Source: Alicyclobacillus sp. (GTDB taxonomy: Bacteria; Bacillota; Bacilli; Alicyclobacillales; Alicyclobacillaceae). Taken from it: DNA of 64,000 nt. Shown piece by piece: positions 15,808 to 23,956 of this stretch; positions within the stretch are counted from its first letter, which is position 1, and the number at the start of each line of letters is the position of its first letter. The notes below the pieces were generated by a model. It was not told the origin of the DNA, ran no database searches, and saw only the letters and a program-made list of their open reading frames with translations. The stretch lies in assembly GCA_023511295.1 (NCBI GenBank), contig JAIMBT010000014.1, forward strand, positions 41,006 through 105,005. The letters run 5' to 3'. The translations under genes were made by a program, and so were the position numbers.

Positions 15808-16816
15808 GCGCGTCCCCCCTGTCTTCCGCATGGGCATGCGGATGCCGCCCGTCCGGCTCGCGCCGATGAGCAGGCCCTTCCCAGGCTGTGGGCGGTGCCG
15901 ACAGGTCCCCGGACGGTGGCTCGGCCGCGGCCGCAGGTCCTCGTTGCCCGGATGCGGCGGCGGCGACCTCCTCGGCGACTTCCGGCACGGTGAACCGAGT
16001 CGTGTCGACGTGGTATCCACGGCTGTGGAGCGCGCGCAAGATCTCGACCCCTGGCGGCGCGCCAACCTGCAAGTCTGGGCGTTCGTCCAATGCACCGAAC
16101 AGCTCGCGCGGCGTCCCGTGGAAGGCGATGTGCCCGGCCGCGAGGACGTAGACCGTATCCGCGAGGTACGCCACTTCCTCCATGTTGTGGGACACGAATA
16201 CGACGGTCAGGCCCTCAGACCGGTTGAGATCTCGGATGCGGCGGAGCAGGTCTCGGCGCGATCTCGGGTCCAGCCCCGCGGTCGGCTCGTCCAATACCAA
16301 GATCTGCGGACGCAGGACGAGTACCCCAGCGAGCGCCACCTTGCGCTTCTCGCCGCCGCTCATGGCGAACGTGCTGCGGTTTTTCATCTCGTCGAAGTCG
16401 AGTCCCACCACGCCCATCGCCCACTTCGCGCGCTGGACGACCTCGGAGAGCGGGATCCCTTGCTTGAGTGGACCGTACGCGATGTCGTCCCCCACCAAGC
16501 GCTCGAAGATCTGGTCCTCCGGGTTTTGAAACACCAGTCCCACCTGCTGGCGAATGGCGCGGATATCCACCTGTGGGTTGGACAACCGCGCGCCGTTCAC
16601 GACGACCTCCCCCATCTGCGGCCGCAACAATCCGTTGAAGTGTTGAATCAACGTCGACTTCCCGGACCCCGTGTGGCCGATGATGGCCACACAGCTCCCC
16701 GCCGGGATGACCAGATTGACACCGAAGAGGGCCGGCTGCGCGAGCGGCGTACCCTGCAAATAGGTGTGGTGGAGGTTGGAGACGGTCAGAATGTCGCCGC
16801 GGTTTGATTCACCCAT
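15797..16816 (-). CDS. ecfA2: ECF transporter ATPase, A2 type, with long C-terminal tail
   Basis: Energy-coupling ATPase of 339 residues. Walker A is GHTGSGKST, the Q-loop is VFQNPEDQIFE, the signature is MSGGEKRKVALAG, Walker B is LVLDEPTAGLDP, and the H-loop is VFVSHN. The last ~55 residues form a Pro/Ala/His-rich extension not typical of EcfA2 and probably disordered. The ATG at 16816 overlaps the stop of ecfA1 by 8 bp. It forms the heterodimeric motor with EcfA1. Confidence 0.93.
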   Translation of the reverse strand: MGESNRGDILTVSNLHHTYLQGTPLAQPALFGVNLVIPAGSCVAIIGHTGSGKSTLIQHFNGLLRPQMGEVVVNGARLSNPQVDIRAIRQQVGLVFQNPEDQIFERLVGDDIAYGPLKQGIPLSEVVQRAKWAMGVVGLDFDEMKNRSTFAMSGGEKRKVALAGVLVLRPQILVLDEPTAGLDPRSRRDLLRRIRDLNRSEGLTVVFVSHNMEEVAYLADTVYVLAAGHIAFHGTPRELFGALDERPDLQVGAPPGVEILRALHSRGYHVDTTRFTVPEVAEEVAAAASGQRGPAAAAEPPSGDLSAPPTAWEGPAHRREPDGRHPHAHAEDRGDAHGR

Positions 16817-17672
16817 GCCGACGCTCCCCTCCTGAGCCTGCCAGCCTGTCCACCTCGGCGACGACCTCCTCCACCGAGATGGCGTCCCTCCGAAACGCGG
16901 GAATGCGCGCGTGCACTTGCTGAGCCACCCGACTGGCCTCCGGCACGTCCAACCCGAGTGCTTCGAGCTGGTCCGGATGTGCAAACAGTTCGCGCGGCGT
17001 CCCCTCAAGCGCCACCCGTCCTTCGTGCATCACCAACACCCGGTCGGCCTCCGCCACCTCGGACATGTGGTGAGTGATGGTGACGATGGCCATCCCCTGT
17101 TGGTTGAGCCGACGCACCACCGCGAGGATCTCTGCCCGCCCGAAGCTGTCGAGCATGCTCGTCGCCTCATCGAGCACCAGGCAGTCGGGCCGCATCGCGA
17201 GGATGCCCGCAATCGCCACGCGCTGCTTCTGGCCCCCGGAGAGGAAGTGCGGCGGCCGATGTCGGTACTCGGACATCCCGACCGCTTCCAGCGCTTCGTC
17301 AATCCGCTCCTGCATCTCCCCCGGCGGCACACCGAGGTTTTCCAGACCGAACGCCACGTCGTCCTCGACGATGGTGGCGACAAGCTGGTTGTCCGGCGAC
17401 TGGAACACCATCCCGACGCAGCGCCGAATCTGTTGCTTGCACGACGCATCTTTCGTGTTCATTCCCGCCACCCAAACGTCGCCCCGCGTCGGCGTCAGAA
17501 TGCCGTTCAGGTGCTTGGCGAGTGTGGATTTACCCGATCCGTTCTGTCCGATGACAGCCACGTACTCTCCGGGGTACACCCGCAGGGACACGTCCGTAAA
17601 GGCCGCCACAGACTGCGACGGCCCTTGCCCATACGAAAAGGAGATCTGATTGACCTCAATCAGCGGTTTCAT
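16809..17672 (-). CDS. ecfA1: ECF transporter ATPase, A1 type
   Basis: First ATPase of the ECF module, 287 residues. Walker A GQNGSGKST, Q-loop VFQSPDNQLVA, signature LSGGQKQRVAIAG, Walker B LVLDEATSMLD and H-loop ITHH are intact; EATSMLD in place of EPTxGLD is the usual A1 form. The ATG at 17672 has AAGGGG at 5-nt spacing; the in-frame extension upstream is non-homologous. A promoter is at 17801-17829, leaving a leader of about 120 nt. In related genomes ecfA1A2T usually sits near ribosomal genes; here it has its own S component. Confidence 0.93.
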   Translation of the reverse strand: MKPLIEVNQISFSYGQGPSQSVAAFTDVSLRVYPGEYVAVIGQNGSGKSTLAKHLNGILTPTRGDVWVAGMNTKDASCKQQIRRCVGMVFQSPDNQLVATIVEDDVAFGLENLGVPPGEMQERIDEALEAVGMSEYRHRPPHFLSGGQKQRVAIAGILAMRPDCLVLDEATSMLDSFGRAEILAVVRRLNQQGMAIVTITHHMSEVAEADRVLVMHEGRVALEGTPRELFAHPDQLEALGLDVPEASRVAQQVHARIPAFRRDAISVEEVVAEVDRLAGSGGERRHG

Positions 17673-17800
17673 GCTCGACCCCTTCGCGACGCAGGAGTGG
17701 ATGCGCCGGCCCTCGGCCGGCCACTCGCCATTGGCGTTGCCCGCGGCCCCAGCGGTCGCCGGCGACGTTGCACCGGCGACGACCGTTCGCATGCGGGTCT

Positions 17801-17829
17801 ATTGTACAATTTCGGAGCCACTCCGCCAA
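17801..17829 (-). promoter_or_regulatory. Promoter of the ecf operon
   Basis: Minus strand: -35 TTGGCG (17829-17824), 17-bp spacer, -10 TACAAT (17806-17801). The 12-mer around the -10, TGTACAATAGAC, recurs exactly in the hutU promoter region (56581-56570). Confidence 0.6.
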
Positions 17830-17865
17830 ACCGAGGACAGGCGGGTGGGGGGTGCCGGGGGCGGA

Positions 17866-18115
17866 TAGCGGAACGCCAGTCCCTTGTGGGGGCCGGATCG
17901 ACCCCTCCCGCCGCGAACAGCGGAACCGCGTTCCCTTACGCGCCGGCGGCGGGCACGGCACAGGCCGATCTCGCCGGCCGGCGGTGCCAATGGCGGAACG
18001 CCGGTCCCTTGTGGGGGCCGGATCGACCCCTCCCGCCGCGAACAGCGGAACCGCGTTCCCTTACGCGCCGGCGGCGGGCCCGACAAAGGCCAATCTCGCC
18101 GGCCGGCCCCGCGTT
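17866..18115. repeat. Tandem pair of ~125-bp intergenic repeat units
   Basis: Two nearly identical units of 125 bp lie head to tail between ecfA1 and the BceB-like gene, filling most of the 442-bp gap 17673-18114. Each has a dyad A (GCGGAACGCCAGTCCCTT in the first copy) and, 52 bp later, a dyad B (AGCGGAACCGCGTTCCCTT). Between them a G-run and a C-run can pair (GGGG...CCCC). The same layout occurs at 52.2 and 62.8 kb, and a single copy at 23.9 kb. No coding sense is evident. Confidence 0.88.
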
Positions 18116-20082
18116 CACGCCCCTGCACTCCCCCGCTGAAGGCCCGGAATCACCCGGCGCAGGTAGTTGAAGCGGGCCACCACGAGGTAGACCACCATCG
18201 CACCGGCGAAGATACCGACCACGATGCCGAAATCGGGCCAAATGTTCACTCCACGCGGTAACAGGTGGGTCAAGTCCAGGATGGCGACCACGCTGTGAGC
18301 CAGCCCAAACAAGACGGGTGCCGCGAACAGCAATAGGAGTTCGCGTGTGAGGACAGACTTCGCCTCTCGTGTCTGCAGGCCGATGCGTCGCAGAGCGGTG
18401 AACTGCCGCTGGTCTTCCTCCAATTGCGCTTGCAATCGGAAGTACAGCGCGCTTCCACAAGCGAGAAAGAACAGGACGCTGACGAACATTCCCGCAAATA
18501 TCATCGTGGAGAAAAGTTGCTCCGTCTCCGCGTACGTCGGTACAGGGCTTTCGTAGTGCGCATCCCGGACGTTGCGGGGAATCTGCGCGTACATCTCCTG
18601 AATCGCCGACTGCGCGTGCTGCCAGTTCGATACCAAGAACGCGTGCATCGTCCAGTGGGATGGGCCCGGCGCCATCGCCGACCATTGCGCGTAGTCCTGA
18701 TCTGGGACCACCAATGTGTACATAGGCGCACTGCGGATGGTGTTCATCAGCGCAGCATGGATGGTCCGATCAATGACGATGGGCTGTGTATCATGGCCGG
18801 GCACGACTACCTGGCCACTCGTCGCATGGTCGAATGGACCCGCAATGAAGGCCGGCGACAGCTGCAGGAACGCGTGGCCTGCACGAGGGGGTGGGACCAC
18901 GGGAAGGTATTTCCGCAGCGTGGGCTCGGACTGTCTCAGTGCAGCCTCTGTGCGTTCAAAGGTCGAGGCCGACATCACGTAGACGGGAGTGTCCGACTTC
19001 GACTGGGCGAGGCGGAACGGCAGGACCAACACGGGCAGCGTGGTTTGCTGCCGGACGGCGAAGTGGTGCGCTTCGAAGGTTGATCTCGCTTGTTGCGCAG
19101 AAACGGGAAGCGGAGTGCCCTGTTGCTCAGCCACCATGAGCGTGTAGGGATCTCCTTGGGTGGTGACCACCTGGATGTCGTGTTGTAACCCGAACACCCC
19201 GCCCATGCTGGTGATCACCACTGCGGCGAGCATCGTGACGACCGTCAACACGCGGGCGTTGTCGCGGATGCGGTGGGCCAGCCGGCCCACGACCAAGATC
19301 TGTTTCCCAGATCCGCTCCGTTTACGCAAGTGGCTGAGCACCATCACCGAGACTTGGCTGTACAACAGATACGTCCCGAGGCCCGTGAGAATGAGAATCG
19401 GGACCATCGTCGCGACGACCGCTTTGCTGTAGGCGAGGGCGAGGTCATAGGCGGCCGCCAGACAGGCCAAGGAGAGGAACACCAGCCACCACGAGAACCT
19501 CGGGGGTTTTTGCTGCGCGCGCTGGCCGAGCATCAACGCCCTTGGCGTGCGCCGACGGATGCGCCAAGCCGTGAACAAAGCCTCCGCCAGGAACACGCAG
19601 CCGAAGACGGCGAGTGCCAGATGCAGTGCCCGCGCCGGGAGCTGAAACGGGATGGAGACGGGAAGTTGCAAGAGCCTATCCATCGCCATCAAGAACAACT
19701 TTGTCAAACCTGCGCCGGCCGCCATGCCGACGACCATGGCTGCAGCCGCCATCAGGATGCTCTCAAAAAGCACCATCTGCCCAATCTGCCCCGGCCTGGC
19801 GCCGAGGACGAGGAACAGGCCGAACTCCCGCCCGCGGAGGCGGAGCAGGGCACTATGAAAGAAAAAGATGAAGAAGACGGCGAAGGCGATGACGATGTAC
19901 TGGCAGAGGGTCAAGATGGCCTGCGCGGTGCTCGTCATGTGGCTGTGTTCCACTGTCGGGTTGTAGAGAAAGCAGGCGAACATGAAGAAGACCATCACGG
20001 CGACCGCACTGGATGCCAAGTAGCCGATGTAACGGCGCGCATGGCCCAGGGCGTTCTTCAAGATCAGTTGGCGCCAGCTCAT
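18115..20082 (-). CDS. BceB-like FtsX-family ABC permease
   Basis: Membrane permease of 655 residues of the bacitracin/lantibiotic-resistance type. It has about ten membrane segments and a large extracellular domain (about residues 310-500) between the seventh and eighth, the hallmark of BceB. Two FtsX-like cores carry LRLRGREFGLFLVLGA and LRRIGLQTREAKSVLTRE coupling regions. Its ATG overlaps the ATPase stop (ATGA). Together with the upstream kinase and response regulator it forms a Bce-type module that senses and resists cell-wall peptides. The inducing peptide is unknown. Confidence 0.92.
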   Translation of the reverse strand: MSWRQLILKNALGHARRYIGYLASSAVAVMVFFMFACFLYNPTVEHSHMTSTAQAILTLCQYIVIAFAVFFIFFFHSALLRLRGREFGLFLVLGARPGQIGQMVLFESILMAAAAMVVGMAAGAGLTKLFLMAMDRLLQLPVSIPFQLPARALHLALAVFGCVFLAEALFTAWRIRRRTPRALMLGQRAQQKPPRFSWWLVFLSLACLAAAYDLALAYSKAVVATMVPILILTGLGTYLLYSQVSVMVLSHLRKRSGSGKQILVVGRLAHRIRDNARVLTVVTMLAAVVITSMGGVFGLQHDIQVVTTQGDPYTLMVAEQQGTPLPVSAQQARSTFEAHHFAVRQQTTLPVLVLPFRLAQSKSDTPVYVMSASTFERTEAALRQSEPTLRKYLPVVPPPRAGHAFLQLSPAFIAGPFDHATSGQVVVPGHDTQPIVIDRTIHAALMNTIRSAPMYTLVVPDQDYAQWSAMAPGPSHWTMHAFLVSNWQHAQSAIQEMYAQIPRNVRDAHYESPVPTYAETEQLFSTMIFAGMFVSVLFFLACGSALYFRLQAQLEEDQRQFTALRRIGLQTREAKSVLTRELLLLFAAPVLFGLAHSVVAILDLTHLLPRGVNIWPDFGIVVGIFAGAMVVYLVVARFNYLRRVIPGLQRGSAGA

Positions 20083-20843
20083 GATGGCCTCCCCTCCAGG
20101 ACCGCAAGGCTGGACAAGATCTCCTGGAAGAAGTCCTCCCGTCGCTGTGTCCCATCTCGATCCAGTTGGGAGAAGACGCGCCCATCCCGGATGAACACAA
20201 TCCGTCCGCTGTAACTGGCCGCAAACGGGTCGTGGGTCACCATGAGAATGGTGGAACGCAGCTCCTGATTCAGCCGCTGAAACACTTCGAGAAGGGCCTG
20301 GGACGATGCCGAGTCGAGATTGCCCGTTGGTTCGTCCGCCAGGATGATGTCCGGTTGGTGGACGATGGCGCGCGCCACGGCCGTGCGTTGCTGTTGACCG
20401 CCCGAGAGTTCATACGGGTAGCGGTCCAGGTCATCCGCCAAGCCCAAAAATCGCACCGTTTCGATGACCCGTTCGCGCACGTGCGGCCCCTTGTGCCCAT
20501 CCAAGGTGAGCGGAAGCGCGACGTTTTCCGCGAGTGTCAGCGTATCGAGCAAGTTGTAGTCCTGAAACACGAAGCCCAGGTGGCGACGGCGAAACAGCGC
20601 GAGTTGGTCGGCGCCGAGCGCTGTCACGGACTGATCTCGCAGCCAGATCTCCCCGCTGGTCGGCTGGTCGAGTCCGGCCAGGAGGTTGAGCAGCGTCGTC
20701 TTGCCGCTGCCGGAAGGACCCATGATGCTGACAAACTCCCCTTCATCGACCGTCAGGTCAATCCCATTCAGCGCCTTGTGCACAGCACCGGCGTATTTGG
20801 CTCCGTAGACTTTCGTCAGGTGTTTCACCTGCAAGACTGGCAA
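20079..20843 (-). CDS. BceA-like ABC transporter ATPase
   Basis: ATPase of 254 residues partnering the BceB-like permease. Walker A GPSGSGKTT, signature LSGGQQQRTAVARA, Walker B IILADEPTGNLDS and the MVTHDPFAASYSGRIVFIRDG tail are those of MacB/BceA proteins. It begins with TTG at 20843, supported by GAGGAGG at 8-nt spacing. The 101-bp gap to the kinase gene contains direct repeats that look like the response-regulator binding site. Confidence 0.93.
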   Translation of the reverse strand: MPVLQVKHLTKVYGAKYAGAVHKALNGIDLTVDEGEFVSIMGPSGSGKTTLLNLLAGLDQPTSGEIWLRDQSVTALGADQLALFRRRHLGFVFQDYNLLDTLTLAENVALPLTLDGHKGPHVRERVIETVRFLGLADDLDRYPYELSGGQQQRTAVARAIVHQPDIILADEPTGNLDSASSQALLEVFQRLNQELRSTILMVTHDPFAASYSGRIVFIRDGRVFSQLDRDGTQRREDFFQEILSSLAVLEGRPS

Positions 20844-20918
20844 TCTGAAGGCCTCCTCGTCGTGTATCTTTCGTCACGAGGAGAGTATCGCATGAACACA
20901 GGCCGACTACCTTCGCGA

Positions 20919-20950
20919 AACCTTACAGCACCAGCCGGACAACCTTACAG
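20919..20950 (-). promoter_or_regulatory. Direct-repeat operator before the BceAB-like genes
   Basis: CTGTAAGGTT occurs twice on the minus strand (20950-20941 and 20928-20919), 22 bp apart, two helical turns, the geometry of OmpR/PhoB-family response-regulator sites. It lies just upstream of a plausible -10 GATACT (20889-20884) for the ATPase gene and overlaps the kinase stop codon. The regulator at 22141 is the probable binder. Confidence 0.6.
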
Positions 20951-22144
20951 TTTCGTCACCTGACCCGTTGCCGGCCCATCGTCCGGGTCGGCGATACGGT
21001 CCGGCCGGCTGGTCTCGCGGCTCCGCCCCGCGACACCCCATCCATCGCGGCCTCCGTGCGTCATCGGCTGGAAATAGCGTTCGCGGGGGACCGTGACCGA
21101 CACCGTCGTTCCCACACCCTCTGCCGAGGAGATGGAGACATCCATCCCGAGCCGATTCGCCACCTCCCGCACCAAGTACAGCCCCATCCCCGTGGCCCGC
21201 GAATGGGTGCGTCCGTTGGCCCCAGTGTAGAACGGATCAAACACGCGGCGCACGTCTCGCTGCGGAATGCCGATGCCGTTGTCCGCGAAGTCGATGCGAA
21301 CCGCCTCGTCGAAGGGCGTCAAGCGGATGCGAAAGACGTGCGTCTCCGCCTCGGCTCGATATCCGTACTGCAGCGCGTTGCGCACGATTTGGTCCGCGAT
21401 GAAACGGAACCACTTTCGATCCGTCGACACCACGACGCGCTCCCTGTCACACTCGATCTTCGGGTACATCGACTGGCGGATCCACGAGCGCTTGTGCTCG
21501 TTGACGACCTCGCGCAGCGCGGCAAGTAGATCAAACGCTTCAAACCGCGCGTCGAATTCGAACGCATGGAGACGTGCCGTGGAGAGCATGGCCCCAAGTG
21601 ACCCGTCGAGCCGCGCACACTCCTGCGCCAGGCTGTCCAACACAGGCAGCACCTGCTCGGCAATCTCCGGCCGCGATCCGACGAGTTGCCGCAGTTCCTG
21701 TTCCATGAGCTGAATCGCCGTCACAGGCGTCTTCATCTGATGCACGAACCGGGTGGAAAAGGTCTGAAAGAAGCGACGGCGCTCCTCCAGTTCTGACAGT
21801 TCACGGGCGTAGCGGTTGTAGTAGGTATGGAGCACCTGTAAAAACAGGCGTTGTTCCGCCGTCGCTGCCGTGACGAACACACCCGCACCGTGCAAGCCCT
21901 GGTTCGTCCCGCGAATCCGGCTCTGCGCCTCCTGGTAGAATGGCCGGCGCAGCCAATACTCGACGCAAAGGAAGATGCCGTCACAGGCGGCGGCGAGCAA
22001 AAACGCGTAGAGGATGTCCGAGAATGGAATCCCGGAGCCATGCTCACTCGCCGCCAGTACCAAGGCCGCGGTCAGCAGGGCGAAGCCAAGCAAGGAAAAG
22101 AGTCCGAGGCGCCATTGGTCACGTAGAAAGATCCACAGGCTCAT
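20945..22144 (-). CDS. BceS-like sensor histidine kinase
   Basis: Intramembrane-sensing kinase of 399 residues. Two N-terminal membrane segments with almost no extracellular loop are followed by the H-box FVHQMKTPVTA, N-box DQIVRNALQYG, G1 DNGIGIP and G2 ATGMGLYLV. The lack of a sensory domain fits BceS-type kinases, which read the state of their ABC transporter. It is longer than usual (~340) because of a C-terminal tail of about 40 residues (THGGRDGWGVAGRSR onward) beyond the ATPase domain. The ATG overlaps the regulator stop by 4 bp. Confidence 0.93.
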   Translation of the reverse strand: MSLWIFLRDQWRLGLFSLLGFALLTAALVLAASEHGSGIPFSDILYAFLLAAACDGIFLCVEYWLRRPFYQEAQSRIRGTNQGLHGAGVFVTAATAEQRLFLQVLHTYYNRYARELSELEERRRFFQTFSTRFVHQMKTPVTAIQLMEQELRQLVGSRPEIAEQVLPVLDSLAQECARLDGSLGAMLSTARLHAFEFDARFEAFDLLAALREVVNEHKRSWIRQSMYPKIECDRERVVVSTDRKWFRFIADQIVRNALQYGYRAEAETHVFRIRLTPFDEAVRIDFADNGIGIPQRDVRRVFDPFYTGANGRTHSRATGMGLYLVREVANRLGMDVSISSAEGVGTTVSVTVPRERYFQPMTHGGRDGWGVAGRSRETSRPDRIADPDDGPATGQVTKL

Positions 22145-23043
22145 GGCGTCCCGGCCCCTCCGTCTGCACGCGCCGTCCCGCCACCTGCGCGCCGGGATGG
22201 TGCGTTGGCGGCCGGCGGGTTGGCGGAAGGGGCCTCTCCGCCCTGGCTCGCCCCTTCACCGCCGGCGCGCCGTGACGGCGGATTTACATGCGGGGCCGGT
22301 GGACGAGCGGAACTCACCGCATCCACATCCAGGCGGTAGCCGAGGCCGCGGACCGTCAACACGGCGCCGTCCAGTCCCAGGCCGCTGAGCTTGCGGCGCA
22401 ACCGCGTCACGTTCACCGTCAGTGTATTGTCGTCGACGAAGTGTACGTCGTCCCATAGCGCCTCGAGCAAGGCCTGACGGGATACAATTTGCCCATCCGC
22501 CTTCAATAATTGGAACAACAGTTGCAGCTCCGTCTTGGTGAGTGGTTCCTCCCGCTCGCCGTACGCGACAACGGCTTTGTCGAGGTGTAGACGCAGTGTT
22601 CCAACCGCGATGCTGTCGCCCGCATGAAGCGGGTCGATTCGCAAAGCCTGCGCGTACTCACCGTACGCCCGTCGCAGCAGCGCGCGGATTTTGGCGAGCA
22701 GCACATCGGGGTGAAAGGGTTTCGTGATGTAGTCGTCGCCCCCGTTTTCCAGCGCATAGACTTTGTCCATCTCGCTGTCCCGGGCGGAAATGAAGATGAT
22801 GGGAACCTTGAGGGAACGGCGAATTTGACGACACCAATAGAAACCGTCGTAATACGGGAGGTTGATGTCGAGCAGGATGAGGTCCGGCTGCACCTCCTCC
22901 ACCTCCGCGGCGATGTCGCGCAGACGCGTGGCGAGCGTCACGCCGAAGCCGTATCGCGTGAGCTCCCCGTGCAGCAGACCCGCGACGGTCGCATCGTCTT
23001 CGACAATGTGTATCTTGTGTTGCGGTTGCAATTGCGCGGTCAT
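22141..23043 (-). CDS. OmpR-family response regulator with long disordered tail
   Basis: DNA-binding regulator of 300 residues. The receiver domain has acidic HIVEDD, phospho-acceptor Asp in LILLDINLPYYDG and Lys in DYITKP. The winged helix ends in DNTLTVNVTRLRRKL and VLTVRGLGYRLD. A Pro/Ala/Gly/Arg-rich tail of about 60 residues follows, containing two PSRRAGG copies, and is absent from BceR-type proteins. The ATG at 23043 is weakly supported (AAGG far upstream), but the longer ORF has no homology. It probably binds the repeats at 20919-20950. Confidence 0.92.
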   Translation of the reverse strand: MTAQLQPQHKIHIVEDDATVAGLLHGELTRYGFGVTLATRLRDIAAEVEEVQPDLILLDINLPYYDGFYWCRQIRRSLKVPIIFISARDSEMDKVYALENGGDDYITKPFHPDVLLAKIRALLRRAYGEYAQALRIDPLHAGDSIAVGTLRLHLDKAVVAYGEREEPLTKTELQLLFQLLKADGQIVSRQALLEALWDDVHFVDDNTLTVNVTRLRRKLSGLGLDGAVLTVRGLGYRLDVDAVSSARPPAPHVNPPSRRAGGEGASQGGEAPSANPPAANAPSRRAGGGTARADGGAGTP

Positions 23044-23110
23044 GAAAAAATGGTACCTTATCGCCTCCGGACCTGGCAAAGTCTCTATCCGGTGGACGGA
23101 TGGCGGATGG

Positions 23111-23863
23111 TCAGTCGTTTGTCGGTTGAGGTTCCGGCTGCACGGGTTGAGCGACGAAAAGGGCTCTGAGGTCAACCAGCGCGTGAAGGAAGATGGGGAG
23201 CCAAAGTGCGCCCGTTGACAAGTAGATGAACGCGAACACAACTCCAATCACGCCGGCCGCCAACATGCCCGTCCAACCCTGGTACAGATGCGCGATTGCA
23301 AAGATGAGGGCCGTGATGACAACCGTCAGAATCGGGCCCAAACTGGAGAATTGGCGGTTCAACACGTACACCGCCATTCCCCGGAAGAGGATCTCTTCAC
23401 AGATCCCCGCTGTGACCGCAACGCCGGCAAAGGCCCATTTTTCCGATAAAGATCTAGGGAGCAACGCGTCGAATTCGCCTGCCCGCACACCGTGGCGCCG
23501 ACGACTCCGACGTGCTGGGGCGGATCCGCGCCGGTTTCGCAACCAGAGGACCAGCCCGCTCCCCAAAACCCCAACGCACAGAGCCACACAAAAACCTGCG
23601 AGCATGCTGCCGATGGAACCGGGCGGCCAGGAGAAACCGTTCGGATTGTACAGACCCAACAAGCGCAACGGAATGCCACCGAGGAGATACACCAGCACCA
23701 CAAACAGAGCCAGTCCCCACTCCACCAGCATGGTGATTCGGTAGACGTCCAGCCTGGACTGCTGCCCGGCTTTCAGCCGCTGGTAAAGGCGGCGGCCCAG
23801 CCAGGGCTGACCAAGCACAAGGTAGAGAAGGACCAGCGAGAGGAAGACCATAGACAGCGACAT
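23111..23863 (-). CDS. CPBP-family intramembrane metalloprotease (CAAX/Abi)
   Basis: Membrane protein of 250 residues with about seven hydrophobic segments. The three family motifs are present: EEILFRG (Glu-Glu-x3-Arg), FAIAHLYQG (Phe-x3-His) and HALVD. GTGGAGG precedes the ATG at 23863. Bacterial members cleave membrane substrates or serve in bacteriocin immunity; its position beside a Bce-type module suggests an envelope-defence role, but it is separated from the regulator by 67 bp and need not be co-transcribed. Confidence 0.9.
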   Translation of the reverse strand: MSLSMVFLSLVLLYLVLGQPWLGRRLYQRLKAGQQSRLDVYRITMLVEWGLALFVVLVYLLGGIPLRLLGLYNPNGFSWPPGSIGSMLAGFCVALCVGVLGSGLVLWLRNRRGSAPARRSRRRHGVRAGEFDALLPRSLSEKWAFAGVAVTAGICEEILFRGMAVYVLNRQFSSLGPILTVVITALIFAIAHLYQGWTGMLAAGVIGVVFAFIYLSTGALWLPIFLHALVDLRALFVAQPVQPEPQPTND

Positions 23864-23906
23864 GACGGAGCCTCCACTTGGGAGATTTGGTGGGGGCAGA
23901 GCCACC

Positions 23907-23956
23907 GGGGCCCATCTCGCCGGTCGACGGTGCCGATAGCGGGACCCCGGCCTGCC
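23907..23956. repeat. Partial copy of the ~125-bp repeat
   Basis: ATCTCGCCGGTCGACGGTGCC followed by a GATAGCGGGACCCCGG dyad matches, with few changes, the end of one unit and start of the next in the 17.9-kb array. Only about 50 bp is recognisable, between the CPBP and threonine deaminase genes. Confidence 0.65.
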
